Numbered from the stretch's first letter, positions 32,440 through 44,805 are shown. The stretch is DNA of 63,817 bases from Catenaria anguillulae PL171 (GCA_002102555.1 MCFL01000135.1:1-63817); one strand, 5' to 3'. Notes: generated from the letters alone by a model not told the origin. A program made the numbers and translations.

Positions 32440-32922
32440 TGACCATCAAAGAACCTGACGAGGAGGTGATGATGAGTGACATGACAGAGTGCTGGGCTTG
32501 TGTAATCTGTAGAACCGATAGCATGTGCTGAAGCTGAGACAACGCGAATGTTGGAAGTGACTGGACGAGAATACAGCATACACCAGGGGCCAAGAGCAGC
32601 GAGGTGAGAAGAGTAACTGTTGGATGCTTGGCAACGCTATCCACGAAGGAAGTGTCCGTGATCTTGCTGTGCAGACAGTTGCACTTGCGTGAGATAAATA
32701 TGGCGACTGAAAGTGATATATCACACACGCAGTGCCATGCTGGTCGTACAATGCCAGGGTCGAGAGCGATGGCAGCATGATCAAGGAGACGGGCACGGCG
32801 AGGAAGGGAACATGGGCGATTGCATTGAGGTCGGTTGCCACGATGGACGATGGCTCGTCGGCAGCAACGACGGCGGCCCCGGTAAGGTGCGCAGGATTGC
32901 AAGGAGTGATTTGGGTTGTCAT
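32440..32922 (-). CDS. Possible small gene of unknown function
   Basis: ATG at 32922 opens MTTQITPCNPAHLTG followed by a hydrophobic stretch (PFLAVPVSLIMLP). The frame is probably interrupted by introns, and a candidate donor is GTACGACC near 32750. No family is recognised. It is divergent from BCS1, 190 bases away. Support is weak. Confidence 0.25.
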
Positions 32923-33114
32923 TGTGATGTGTATACTTGTACTTATATACTTTTTCAAATTCAAATGTGTGTTTAAATGAACTGTGAGATGTTTTTTGAT
33001 ATTGTGACTGTGTCTGTCATGTCTCACAGCTCGGACCCTCTCTGACCCTGCCGGCTTATTGCAGTATACTCGTATTAACATGTCTCACGAGACAAGTATA
33101 TACGACAGGTCACC

Positions 33115-34936
33115 ATGTACACGCGAATCATGCCCTGCGCATTTCCTCGCCGCATCTTCGTCCGAGCGGCCGTGGGCACTTCGCCGCTTCTCGCCACTCC
33201 ACTTCGATTGATGCATGCCGAAGCAGGCTCGGCCACCTCGTCCCTCCTCGACCACGCCTCACATTCACCCCACACGGCCAGCTTCATCGGTGATCTTGCC
33301 AATGGCCTTGCTGCCACGCTTGGGCTCGCCGACAATCCCATGATCACCGGGTCCATCGCCGTGACGGCCGTCGGCCTTGGCTTGGCAGGTGCCCGACTGC
33401 TATCCAATGTGCTTGTCGACCTCATTACAAAGAGGGTGCTTGTGCGGGTAACCATGGACTCGAGGGACGAACTGTACGCTTGGACACTCGAGTGGTTGTC
33501 AACGGAAAACTCGTACGGCCTCAACTGCACCCATGTGGTTGCCTCTTCCAAGCCCCGCCTGCCGTCCATGGCACAGCGGCCAGTCACGGATGCCCCACCC
33601 GATGCCCCCAATGTAGCTGCATCTGCATCAGCCTTGCTTGATAAACACAAACCCAAGCAGCCCTCGGTCTACTTTTTTCCATCACTTGGTTTCCACTTCT
33701 TCTGGTTCCAGCGTCGGCTCTTCTTCATGTCTCGCTCCAGGACCAATCCCAGTGCTGCCTCCATGTCACAAACACCACTCGAAAGCCTGACGCTGACAAC
33801 CATTGGAACCTCTCGGCAAATTGTGCTCCCCTTGCTCAACGAAATTCGCCGGTGTTCCACTGAAAAGGATAGCAGTCGGACCAAAATTTGGACTGGGGAT
33901 CAGTACGGTGTGTGGCGATCCATTTATTCACGCCCAACTCGCCCACTGGATTCGGTTGTCATGGATGAAAGGGCAAAGAAGGATTTACTCGAGGATGCCG
34001 TGACTTTTTTGGAATCGGAAAAGTTTTACGCACAGGCTGGATTGCCATACCGTCGCGGATACTTGCGTACGCTTTCATTCCGGAATCTTCTTCTCTGTCC
34101 ATCATCGGCGGGCGGTGCCATCATACTCACAGCTCACTCCTTTACTTTTTGGACGCTTTGTAGTGTTTGGTCCGCCTGGCACTGGAAAAACCTCGCTTGT
34201 TGTTGCCGTCGCTGGCGCACTGGGCCTACCAATCTATGTTCTCAACCTTGGGTCCCGTGCCCTCAACGACTCAAACGTCCTCGACCTCCTCATCGACGCG
34301 CCTCCCAAGTGCATCTTGCTCTTGGAAGACATTCATTGCCTGTTCAAAACCGACAGTGCTCCAACAACAACCATTCCGCAGTCTGTTGAGCAAGCCGCAT
34401 CCGCCGAGGCAAAAGACGGTGGCTACACTTTCACGCAACCCGAAATGGCATCCAACGTCTCGCTCTCAACTTTGCTCAACATTCTCGACGGCGTCATTGC
34501 CAGCGAGGGCCGTCTCTTATTCATGACAACCAACTCGACTGCACTGGATCCGGCCATTGTTCGCCCGGGCCGGATTGATCGCAAGATTTACCTCGGCAAC
34601 GCGTCGCCTGCCGTCGCGGCTTCATTGGCTCGTCGCTTTCTTCGATCGGCCGAAGGAGTGAATGAAGCGGATGCCAAGGCCGCTGAGCGTGCGCTCGCGC
34701 AAGCTGTTGCCAAAGAAGTTGTTCATGGCGCAGAAAGTCAAGTTGCCGTGATGGACGAATCCGACGAGTTATTGGCAAAGGAGCTGCAGCTTCCTGTCAA
34801 ATCGCTTCATTTGGAATCGCGGCTGTCGCCTGCTCAAGTCGTTGGTTTCCTGATGAGGTACAGGCGGGATGCATTCGGGGCTATTTCCAACTTGCATGAG
34901 CTCAAGAGCTTGCACGAGATGAAGTCACTGCAATAG
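33115..34936 (+). CDS. BCS1: Mitochondrial AAA-ATPase chaperone Bcs1
   Basis: Exons 33115-34066 and 34164-34936 (intron 97 nt) give 574 aa. Bcs1 sits in the mitochondrial inner membrane and translocates the folded Rieske iron-sulfur protein into complex III. The N-terminus is basic and contains one hydrophobic segment (SIAVTAVGLGLAGARLL), and the Bcs1-specific domain includes WLSTENSYG. The AAA core follows: GYLLFGPPGTGKTSL (Walker A, about residues 318-328, created by the splice), ILLLEDIH (Walker B), LLNILDGV, MTTNS and ALDPAIVRPGRID (arginine-finger region). The C-terminus ends with helices. The poorly conserved stretch around residues 155-180 is an insertion relative to short family members. 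Confidence 0.93.
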
Positions 34937-35041
34937 GCAATTGCGACAGACCAACGCTCATTCATATCAAGTGTGTATCGTATACTTTCATGCAACACAA
35001 CCTATTGTGCAAGACGAAAGGAAAGCCGCAACACGTTTTGC

Positions 35042-36391
35042 TCAAGGCAGGCGAACTTTGCCAGTCAAACGAGCCTCAATCTTGTCACGCACGTCAGCGG
35101 GAATCGACTCGATTGCAGACTTGCGAGCGTTTTGTTGCATCACGGCACTAGTTCGGGTAGCAGCCAAAGTCGTTAGTTGGATGGTGAAACAACAGCTGAG
35201 AAACGAAAAGGGAAAGGAAAAACGGACTCCATGATGACCAATGCGGCCATTGCTTCAACAATCGGAATTGCCCTCGGAACCACGCAGGGATCGTGCCTGC
35301 CCCTCGCCTTGAGCACGCCCTCCTGGCCGTCATACGTGGCAGTGTTTTGCTCTTGGCCAATTGTTGCTGCGGGCTTGAACGCCACGCGGAAGTAGATGTT
35401 TTCGCCGTTGGTAATGCCGCCTTGGATCCCGCCCGAGTAATTGGTTGACGTGCCCAGCGTACCGTCGGGGCGCTTGACCCAAGGATCGTTGTGCTTGGAT
35501 CCAGGGATCCGGGTACCAGCAAAGCCCGAGCCGACTTCAAAGGCCTTGGTCGCCGGAATCGACATCACGGCATGGGCAAGGCTCGCCTCGAGCTTGTCAA
35601 AGCAGGGCTCGCCAAGGCCGACGGGGACGTTGCGAATGACGCAAGTGACAACACCGCCAATCGAATCGTGTGCGTCGCGGGAAGACTCGATGACTTTGCG
35701 CATGCGAGCGGCCGCCTCAGCATCGGGGCATCGAACTTCGTTGGAATCCACGTTTGCACGCGTGACTTCTGCGAGCTGAAGCATGGCTGCAGGGTGATCG
35801 GCAGTCAAATCGACCATGGACTCGGGTCCGATGGCGGAAGTGAAGGCAACGATTTCGACGCCGTGGGCAATCTTGAGGTACTGCTCCGCAATGGCACCAG
35901 CGGCAACGCGACCTGTTTTACCGAGTGAGGAACCGTAGTCAGTGACGGATACTGGGCCAGGCACGATCGGAAAAGGGTTACGGGGGGGGGGGGGACATAC
36001 CAATGGTTTCGCGTGCCGACGAACGTCCGCCACCCGAACTGGCCTTGACGCCGTATTTTTGGAGATAGGTCCAGTCGGCATGCGAGGGGCGTGGGTACAA
36101 GTCGGTCTCCGAGTAATCGCCCGGTCGATGATCTTGATTGGGCACAAAGAGGCCGATGGGAGTTCCGAGCGTGGTGCCAAACTCTGTCCCAGAAAGAATC
36201 GAGACACGGTCCTTTTCGTCGCGCGGCGTGGTGAGTGCCGATTGGCCGGGCCTACGGCGAGTCAGTTGGGGCTGAATATCGTCCTCAGTGAGCGGTAAGC
36301 CAGGCGGGACGCCCTCGACAATGCAGCCGACGCCCTTGCAGTGCGATTCGCCAAAGGTGGTGACGCGGAAGATGTTGCCAAATGAACTCAT
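35042..36391 (-). CDS. ARO2: Chorismate synthase
   Basis: Exons 36391-36001, 35912-35228 and 35147-35042 (introns 88 and 80 nt) give 393 aa. The enzyme converts EPSP to chorismate, the last shikimate step, using reduced FMN. The three family signatures are present: [11 protein letters not shown] at the N-terminus, [14 protein letters not shown] in the middle, and [18 protein letters not shown], completed across the first intron. The FMN-site region [10 protein letters not shown] and the end [17 protein letters not shown] are typical. The last exon restores [17 protein letters not shown]. The first intron contains a C12-14 homopolymer next to its donor. The gene ends the unique core inside the inverted duplication. 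Confidence 0.95.
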
Positions 36392-36832
36392 GCTGCCTCG
36401 ACTTTGATCAATTTTTGCATAGCGTTGAGACGTTAACAAAGAATGCATGCAACGAAGGAGAGAGGGTCTACGGGCAATTTGAAGGCGCTTTTGCGCTTTT
36501 CGTCCCCGAGTCATCATGGCAATCTCCGTCCCCGACGGATATAATGATCATGATGACTCCAAAGTCACGCGTCGGCTGTGAGTGTGAGGCACGAGATCCG
36601 ACTCCACCAAACATGAAAGGAGAGCTAGCTCGTATGGGCCTAGCATAGCCAGACAGCATGAGACTCTGGATGGAAATAACGTCAAGACCTAGCATCTCCC
36701 GAATTTTCAAACTCCCCCCCCCCCCCTGGCCCAGCCACTGGCAGCGTACAGCACAGCCCGCCATGTTGGCCTGCTTCATCACTGCCTCATGACCTCAATC
36801 CCACCAGGCTTCCATTGTTTTCCGGACAACGG
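36392..36832. other. Spacer between chorismate synthase and the right arm
   Basis: I see no gene. There is a C-run at about 36713-36726. The stretch from here to 36832 is unique, so the arm begins abruptly at CACGCCAT. Confidence 0.45.
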
Positions 36833-37380
36833 CACGCCATCACGTGATGCGGATCTATGCGCAGCATGCTTGTTTCTTTCTTCATCATCGAACGCGTCAC
36901 TCACAGCTGCCTGAGGCCAGCGAAAGACTCAAAAAGGGCAATGGCTCCCACGAGTCAATCCTTCTCTTTCAAATCTTTCAAATCAAGCCAATCATATTTA
37001 CGTTAGGGTACATTTCATTTCATTTCAATCAGCAGCAACACCCACTGCACTCGACCCACTTGGTCATGTGCAATCCATCACCATTCTGCCGACCCTGACC
37101 CTTCTGCCACTTTCAACGCGTCTTGGTAACTGTGCCTCTTCTTTTTCTTAGTTTTCCCACGGTCCACTTCGTCGTCGGTAAGGATTCTCAATCAACGAAG
37201 CAAGTCTCCCCGACGTCGTGACACGTGGCGCACACGTCGAGGAATCGAAAAGGACACCCAATACCGGATTCCATCCAAGAGCAACGGTTTGACATTCGGG
37301 TCGGGCGTTTGTTTGGTTTCGATCGCTTTTCGACACGCAATTCCCACGGGCCTCGCACCAAGCACGGTCACACTTCGTCC

Positions 37381-37430
37381 ATCCATCCATCCATCCATCC
37401 ATCCATCCATCCATCCATCCATCCATCGTC
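37381..37430. repeat. ATCC tetranucleotide microsatellite, right arm
   Basis: This is the inverted copy of the left-arm array, of the same length. Equal length at a fast-mutating locus argues for recent duplication or conversion. Confidence 0.95.
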
Positions 37431-38027
37431 ATACCGGCGACGAGTTCGGCAAAACGTCTTCGCGTCGGGGTCGTCACTGCGTCGGTACTGTACGAGAAGA
37501 CCCACTTTGACACTGGTAGCACTGGTTGCACAGGGTGGAGATGTTTGCACTTCAAGTTGAGCTTAGCTCCTTGGACTCCATCGCTTCACATTATCCTGTC
37601 CAGCACTCTGTGCCCTGCAACTGTCCACGCTGCTCAGCGTCTTATCCCACTCGCCGCCCCGCTCTTTGTCGCTGAGCGAATCGCCCGTTGCGATTCTGTC
37701 CTTCAATCATTCCAGCGAGCGGGGGCCTTATGAGTGGGTGAAGCAAGTGGAATCTTCTATATCATTCGGTCGTCTTCGCGTTTCGCAATCGTGTTTCTTC
37801 CGCAGATGTTACCCCCCCCCCGGGCCGCCGTTTTTGGATCTTGTGGATATCATGGTATGCTTGACTCGTCCATGTTTGCATCTGACTGCATTCCACCACC
37901 CCCCCCCCCATTGTGTTGGATATAGACCCACATCATAGACGTACGTTTTCGGTTTCCGGTCCGCCTGCGGGCATGCATCCACCACCGCGCTCGAGTTCCT
38001 TGCGGGTGGATGTATGCCGAGGCACCT

Positions 38028-38100
38028 GGGCAGGGCTATATCTGGTAGCGCAGGTGCATCTTTGCTGCTCTGCAGTGGGTTCGACTCCCACTCCTGTTCA
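38028..38100 (+). other. tRNA-like sequence inside the right arm
   Basis: This is the inverted copy of 27061-27133. I see no difference between the two. Confidence 0.4.
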
Positions 38101-39460
38101 TCTTGTTTGGGGTCCGGCCTGGCTCTGGCTGCTGGCTGCCCTTGTTCGCTTCGCCGTTCGCTTGCACCTTGTCAATTGACGACGTTTCCTCGTGCTTTGC
38201 CTTCAGATTGGCACCGGGACCGCTATTTTTTTTTTTTTTTTTTTTTGTAAATATGATTATCTTTATTGACCATTCGATGCCACACAATGCGCAACACTCC
38301 TTTCCACTCTCCTCCTTTGACAAATGGCGCTCCTCACGTCCCGACGTCGAACCCTGCCCGCTCCGAACGCCGCCGTCGCTGTCGCTGCCGCAGTCCGTGA
38401 CACCAGCCGTGACACTTGATCAACCAACTTGACTCGACCTCAATGCTCCGTCCTGTCTCGAGATCAATACCTTCCATCGAAAACGCAATCGCAATCGCAG
38501 CCGCTATCCGCTATCCGCTATCCGCTACTACCCACCACCAGCCCAGCCCGAGCGTTGAGCGTACGGCCGCTGGCCTCTCACACGCTGACGCCGGCCGGTA
38601 CTCAATGGTGACGCTCAGTAGTCGCCACCTGCAGTCGAATGCCTCGCCGTGCATGTCTTGACAAACCACCACCGATCGATCCATCCATGATCTGTGCCGT
38701 GGCAAGCGTCGAGCATTTTTTCTTCCGCCGCGATCTGCGAATCCCCGATGACATGACATGGCGGAAAGCATTACCCTTGCTGGGAACGCCCGGCCCCAAC
38801 TGGATGGATGCTGCGGGCTCAAGGACCGATAAAACCCGTCATTCCTTGACAGCATATTTATTGTTGCCCATTCACTTCCCGCCCGTTGACGGTTGATCGG
38901 TCCTTGCCCGCCGCCAGTCGCCGGCCGTCGATCAAAGCCCCGATCCCAACGTTGGGCCCGCCCGAGCCGAGCCGGCTGCACGATTGATCATGTCAGAATC
39001 AGGCCGTGGTTTGCGACAATTGTTCCATGTCTTTACATACGGTGGCTGTCCTCATTCCATGTCAATAGGGGTTGATCCATTGACTGTTGGCTCGTTGGCT
39101 GCGCCAAGCAGTGTCGCCGCGCTGGATCATGGTCGTTTTTTTTTGTGTGTGATGCATGCCATGCCATGCCTTTTCCAGATCTTTTGCTTCTTGGGCGATT
39201 CCTCGCCGGTTCCTTTGCCCGACGACGCCCACAAATCCGACCCCAGAAACCTGCCAAAAACCCTTCTTGCTTCCTTCTCGCTGATCACCCCAACACTTAC
39301 GACTCTTGAAGCAAAGCAATCTGTGTGTGACCTCGCCAATCCCACGAAATCCAGCAAAACGTTTTTTGCTCGCCGGTGTTGCTCTTTTTCGACCCCCCTC
39401 CCCATTCCGAAACTCATTGCCATCGCCGATCCAATCTCAACGCCCACAGTCTGTCGCGGG

Positions 39461-39466
39461 TATAAA
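39461..39466 (+). promoter_or_regulatory. TATA box upstream of the right kinase copy
   Basis: TATAAA lies 135 bases before the ATG, in GGGTATAAAGTCG, after an upstream C/T-rich region. The position suits a fungal core promoter with a long leader. Confidence 0.4.
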
Positions 39467-39595
39467 GTCGGGTCGCGTTCCCACGGCCATCCTCTCTTCC
39501 CCTCCTCCCGGTTTTAATTCCTTAGCGCTTCGCACACTGCACACTCTGCACTCTCGTACAAACCCACACACACACACTCGTTTCCTACCACCACC

Positions 39596-41547
39596 ATGAC
39601 CCCGTCGTTCGAAACCGTTCCCGCTCGCACGCCCGTTCCCACTGCCGCTCAAGTTCCGTCCGTTGCAGCCATGGCCGGTACTGAGAACCAGAACCCAGAC
39701 AAGCAGATCGCCGCCAAGGATGTCAACGCGAAGCCGGTCGACACTGTCAAGGGTGACAGCGGCACCAAGGGCGGCAAGGGCGGCAAGGACGGCGACGGCA
39801 TGGCTGGTCCCGGGCAACAGAAGAGCGGTGCCATGGAGGATGTACGTAAGGAGGCGCTACCCGTTGATGAGATTGATGATGAGGAGCACGCCACCCAGGT
39901 CAAGATCGAGGACAAAGTGCTCGCGCGCGTCAAGTCGACCGGTGAGCACGTCGTGATTAAGATCATCAACCGTGCCCTGGCCGGGATTCCGGAGAGCGGT
40001 AAAGACCCTCTTGAGATTGAGGCACTCCGGGCTTGCCATCATCCCAATGTGGGACCGCATTCTCATGGCGAAAAGCCTCTACGTTGTGATGTAGTACCTC
40101 CAGGGGCGGGATCCGAACACTGTGGCCATCACGTTGGGCCGCGAAATCTTGTCAAACGATGGCTTTGCCGCGCTGACGGAGCGGGACGCTGCCGAGCTTG
40201 TGGTTCAGCTCTTCAACGGGTTGGGCGTGCGTGCTTTCCTATTTCGTGACTTTTGCCAAGACGGTCTCACTCGATCACTCACCACTTACCGACTGGCTCT
40301 TCACTTTACAGCACATCCACAACGTCGCTGGTTACGTGCACTTGGATCTCAAAGCGAGCAACATCATGATTGACTACTCTCTCGGATACCGGCGGTTGGT
40401 GATTATGCTTGGCGGAAAAGATTGAGCAACCTCGAGCGATGGCTGGCCTCTGGAAGTACGCACCTTGTCTCACCTTTTTGGCATTCACCACACCACCTAG
40501 CCACAGCCGTCGGCTGACTTTTTTTCTCCCTTTTTTGTTTTGCTTTTCTTGTAGGGGTACCAGGCAGTATGTCGCACCCGGGGTTGTTCTTGATGAACCG
40601 GGACGCTTTGCTCCGCCGGCCGACGTTTGGGGCGCCGGGGTGATTCTTTTCCAGTTGGCATGTGCCGTGTTGCCGTATCCCAAAGGAACCGAGCAGGCTC
40701 TCGTGGATGGCACCATTTTCAACGGTCTCGCGCATTTCCCAACCAAACGTGATTGGAGCCCAAGTTTCCGCAAGCTTGTGTCGTTTTTACTCGCTCCCAG
40801 TCATGCGAGGTATGAATACCCTTTCAATGCCCATGTCTCTTTTCAAGTACTCTGCTCACGTGCCACCAATGTGTTCTTCCGCTTAGGCTCACGGTTGAAA
40901 GGGCGCTTCGGATGGCGTGGCTTCGCGGGTACTCGGAGCACACGTCAGAACTTGTCGATCGGATTGCAGAGCGGTGGCACGCGCGCAACAAGTCGAGTTT
41001 CCACCAGACCGAGACTCAGTCCGAGAACTGCGCGCCAAGCTCAGCAACTTCAACGGTCGTCCGCCCAGCTCCAACTCCAGCCGCACCGACGCTCGCCTCC
41101 GCCGCCGCCGACGCGCTCAAGCCCGTGCTGTCCGTGGGCACGGCGTCGTTGCCGTCCAAGTCAGCAAGCTCGAGGGTCACGAGCTCAAGTGTGCCGGTGT
41201 CGCTGTCGTCCGGCTCGTTGCCGCCACCGCTACCAGCGATCTTGGCGGTAGGAGCGGCACACGCAGCGGCTCAAGCACCCGCCCAAGGATTTGCGCCCGG
41301 CGCACTCGAAACATCGGCTGCCGCGCAATCTGGCTCGTCGACGGTGCGTACCGCTGTCTGCAACCGGCAACCTGCTTCTGCAGGCGAACCAATGGGCAAT
41401 TCGCGGATTTTGAAACCCCCGGTGCTGTGCAAGCGCCCAAGGCTCGCTGGTAAGCCTGCAGCAGCAGAAAGTGCGATCGGCGCACATGCCGAGCCGCAGC
41501 GACGCGCCCGCCAGCGAAAGGTTGCAAAGCACTCTGCACGCGAGTGA
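39596..41547 (+). pseudogene. Broken Ser/Thr protein kinase gene, right copy
   Basis: This is the inverted duplicate of the kinase at 23629-25565, with the same TAG in the hinge, the same loss of frame after HHPNV and the same shift at the DFG position. The ATG is at 39596. Introns are still recognisable, for example one from about 40226 to an AG just before CACATCCACAACGTC near 40312, and one between SHAR and LTVERALRMAW near 40810-40887. The C-terminal tail differs from the left copy by a few codons. A short protein from the first exon (up to 217 aa in one frame) could still be made, but it would lack a full kinase fold. Confidence 0.8.
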
Positions 41548-41635
41548 GTGCACACTTTGTGTGTGATGCTTGCCTGTCGTGGCCGTTGGCCCAAGTCTCT
41601 CTTTTTTTTTTTTGTCTTAGTGATTTTTTTTTTTC

Positions 41636-41698
41636 GGGCAGGTCTGTCGTATTTAGTACGCACAGAAGAAATTGGGGGTTCAAATCCCCACCTGTTCA
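41636..41698 (+). other. tRNA-like sequence at the outer edge of the right arm
   Basis: This is the partner of the sequence at 23467-23529, with a few substitutions. GGGCAGG pairs with CCTGTTC, the T arm is kept, the middle is one hairpin and the D arm is missing. It ends two bases before the arm boundary. Confidence 0.5.
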
Positions 41699-41700
41699 TC

Positions 41701-41995
41701 TCAATATTGGTGTACGGGCGCGTGGGCGTAAGTAGGTATCTGTGTTTACGACTGCATGCAGCAAGTCGGTGCGAAGTGTGGACTTGTAAGCCTATGAATG
41801 TTTAGGGTTTGTTGAGTCGCCTTTTCATGTTGAATCTTTATCTCAGCAGCGAATCGAGTCCATGTTTGCGTGCAATCACTGAGGTTCTGATGGCTCGCGT
41901 TGAGCCTCATATTGTCGACCATTCCCGTGTATTTATGCAAAGCATTTTTCGCAAAGAAACAATGATACCATACCTCCGAATCATAGCGATACAAG
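41701..41995. other. Spacer between the right arm and the F-box gene
   Basis: I see no gene here. The sequence is A/T-rich and not related to the flank of the left arm. Confidence 0.4.
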
Positions 41996-44805
41996 CTAAC
42001 AGCAAGACCAGTCTGAACGCCACCAGTCAACCTCCACCTTCCCTATCCAAACGACCTCAGGTGCAAACAACGGTCCCAATGACTTGAATTTGATGCTCTT
42101 CATCTCGGCCACGGCTGCCGAGATCGCTTCAGGCATGTCGTCATGCATTCCTTCCTCCTGACTCTCGTCCAGGTTGCCTGCAAGCATCCCGATCCGCAAC
42201 TTCCAACCCGCAAAGTCGGTGGTAACAATCTTTTTAATCACGGCAACAACCGTCTTGTACTCGTCCTCAGAAATGTCCTTTGGTACCACCAAAGTGAGCA
42301 CCTCAATGTCGCCCTTGATCATACTGGCCATGGTCACTTTCTTCAGCCACCGCCAAAACTTTAAATTGTGATCCCGATCGAGGACGAGCGTCAGATCCCG
42401 GCGCAAACAGCAAGGCGGATGTACAACGTGCTCCTCCTGTCCCTCCTCGCCGTCTGTTGTGTCTCTTACATCGCTGTGGCTACTCGAGTGTTGAAAACCC
42501 CCGCTACCAATCACAGATTCGCCGTGGCCAAGCAAGCCTTTGTCGTCCCTCGGCCCAAGCCGAAAATGTTTGACTTTGCCTTTCCAGCTGGATTGCAAAA
42601 GAAACTCGAAGATGGTTGGGCACCGCGTGCCACAGGGAAGGACCAGCAGAGTCAATTCGTTGATTTGCATCAGAAAGGTAGGCAAGCCGGCGAGATGGTC
42701 CACGTCCAAGTGCACTTCGGAAAGGCTCGGGGCGATGGTTGCCAAGTGGGTGATGTCCACATGTCCACGCAAAGTGAAAAGGCGTATGGTTTTGAGCTTG
42801 GGAAGTGCGGGCGAATCTGGTGGAAATGTGAGCCAGCGGGCATATTTCGCGCAAAACGGAATGTCTCGCGAAGCAAAATAGATCAGCTGCGAGCCATACG
42901 CCGACGCGATCCGGCGCCAGAGGGTACATGTGAGTTGGGACTCGCAGTCAGAAAAATAATCGCCGTAAATGCTGAGCGAGGTCAAGTTGGGCAAGGTGAC
43001 CACGTCAAGCAAGGTGACAAGCAGCTCAAGGTTGATTTCCAAGGTTGAAACAGTGCACGTCACATTGTAGGAAAAGGGTGGATCCCAGAATGGATGCACG
43101 TTGGGTAAATGCAACGATTCGAGTTGAGGCATGCACAGTATGTCACAGAGCACGTCGGATAGGATGTTGGTCCACACCTCCTGGTCTCGAAGCTTGGGCG
43201 CCACGACGAGCTTGCGCAAGGTCTTGCCCAACCGATGAAAGGGGATGTACGACGACACTTCAGAGTCGCCACCAGGCATCCCTAGTCGGGCATCCTCGCT
43301 CCAAATGTCGACAATGAGGGTCAGCTCCTCCAGTGCCATGAAGACAGCTTCCTGCTCCTCTCGAGGTAATTCCAAGTACACCTTGCCAAACAAGAACCCG
43401 GCAACCAGCATGTTGGACGTCCACATCTTGATGCGCGGAGCACGCAGTGGAATTAGGCTTGAATCGATGCCAGACCAGCTAAAGTCGGTGACAAGATGGC
43501 TGAGGGTCGGATGATTGAACAAGTGCTGCCATTCTTGGGGGTCAAATGATCGGAGGTCGCCGTACATGGCGAAATGACGCAATGGTTGCGTGTCAAGTGC
43601 CTTCAGAAGAATGTGAGGATGAGACACTTGACCGTTTGTGCCATATTGAAGGAGTGTTGCTGATTCGAGTCGATGAGGGAAGAAATGGGGATAGTTGAAC
43701 CCGGCATTTTCGTGACGGACCCTCACATCCAGCTTGGAAACGTAGGGATAAGTACGAAAGAGCTGGTCAAGGAGTTGAGGAAACGAATCACCATGGTTTC
43801 CTTGACCAAGGACAAGCGTTAACCTGGTCACTTGACGTTGTGGAAGTTCCAAAACAAAAGGAAGCTTTACGTTCCAGTGCCATTTGGATTCATCGGTCCC
43901 CATAGCCAACCAGTCAGACAGTTGTACCATGCACGTGTGAATGTGCAGGGCAGTGACAAGGGGCATTGGATACGGAATCAAGACAAGGCCGTTAATGATT
44001 TTTACCTGGAATACAACAGGGTCAGGCAAAATTGATGTGCAAACAGGTTTGCAAGGGATGAGTGTACGTCAAGAACCGCAGTACTGGCATCATCATGACC
44101 GCTGACAAGCAGCAAGCTTGCCACGGACTGTTGGATGGCTGCAAGCATAGTTGGCTCGTCATTACCACCGCTCTGTGCTTTCTCGTGCGCTGCCAAGGAA
44201 GCCAAGTACAATGTGCCATCCACAACGACAAACGGGAACACCTCTGGCACCTCGGTAACCTGGGCGATCTTTTCATCCCTTTCTCGATGCGCCTCGCTGC
44301 ACTTGCCACCCTTGCGGCACCAACCAGGGAAGATGCGGCTCACCACCGCCAGCCGCTCCCTTAGCTTCATGCATCGCTCATGGCTGTCCTCAGGTGAATT
44401 CGATTCCCGCGGATCAGAAGAATCAGGATCTGGAGGCACCTGGTAAGCGTCATGCGTGGCTTGCTCACGTAGGGCGATCGATAGTGTCCCATAGAGAAGC
44501 GGGAGTGCTGCGGCGTGAGCGGCCCGGTTGACGTGGGCCAGGCTAATGAGGGTCTTGCGGGCCGTATAAAAACTTCCCGTGTGGGCGGCGATGACCGCAT
44601 CTGGTGACCCCAAGTATTTGGACAATGGGGCCGTGACATGCGAAAGGATGGCTGCCCAGATTTCGGTCGGGAGGAGGGCTGCAGGCTGTTCGACGGGCAC
44701 AGCCTCTGGCCCATCCGGCTCGGCGGCGGGGCGGTCAATGTTGAGCAACATTGAAGGTGGAGAATTGCTTGGAGTATTCATTGGAAATAGTCTCTGGATT
44801 AACAT
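41996..44805 (-). CDS. F-box protein with leucine-rich-type C-terminal part
   Basis: Exons 44805-44068 and 44005-41996 (intron 62 nt) give 915 aa. Near residues 43-110 the sequence LLPTEIWAAILSHV ... LISLAHVNRAAHAAALPLLYG matches the F-box pattern common in fungal proteins, where it binds Skp1 in an SCF ubiquitin ligase. The long remainder has irregular leucine-rich segments (LTSLSIYGDYF, LSEVHLDVDHLAGLP, LPKLKTIRLFTLRG) that suggest a curved repeat used to bind substrate. The intron was chosen because it joins TAVLD to VKIINGLVL in phase. A histidine/aspartate-rich stretch near residue 760 may be another intron that stays open. The substrate is unknown. Confidence 0.7.

Larger units (their letters stand above)
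36833..41700 (-). repeat. Right arm of the 4.87-kb inverted duplication
   Basis: This is the reverse-complement partner of 23465-28333. The inner two-thirds look identical apart from homopolymer lengths. The outer third (kinase C-terminal part to the tRNA-like end) carries scattered substitutions, for example the SRDL/PRNL and HKRP/CKRP codon differences. Arms of 4869 and 4868 bp enclose an 8.5-kb unique core. Confidence 0.93.

Noticed and set aside
23465-41700. The inverted arms as terminal repeats of one giant transposon
   Set aside because: There is no transposase, integrase or recombinase gene in the arms or core, no target duplication at the outer edges, and the core holds ordinary essential genes.
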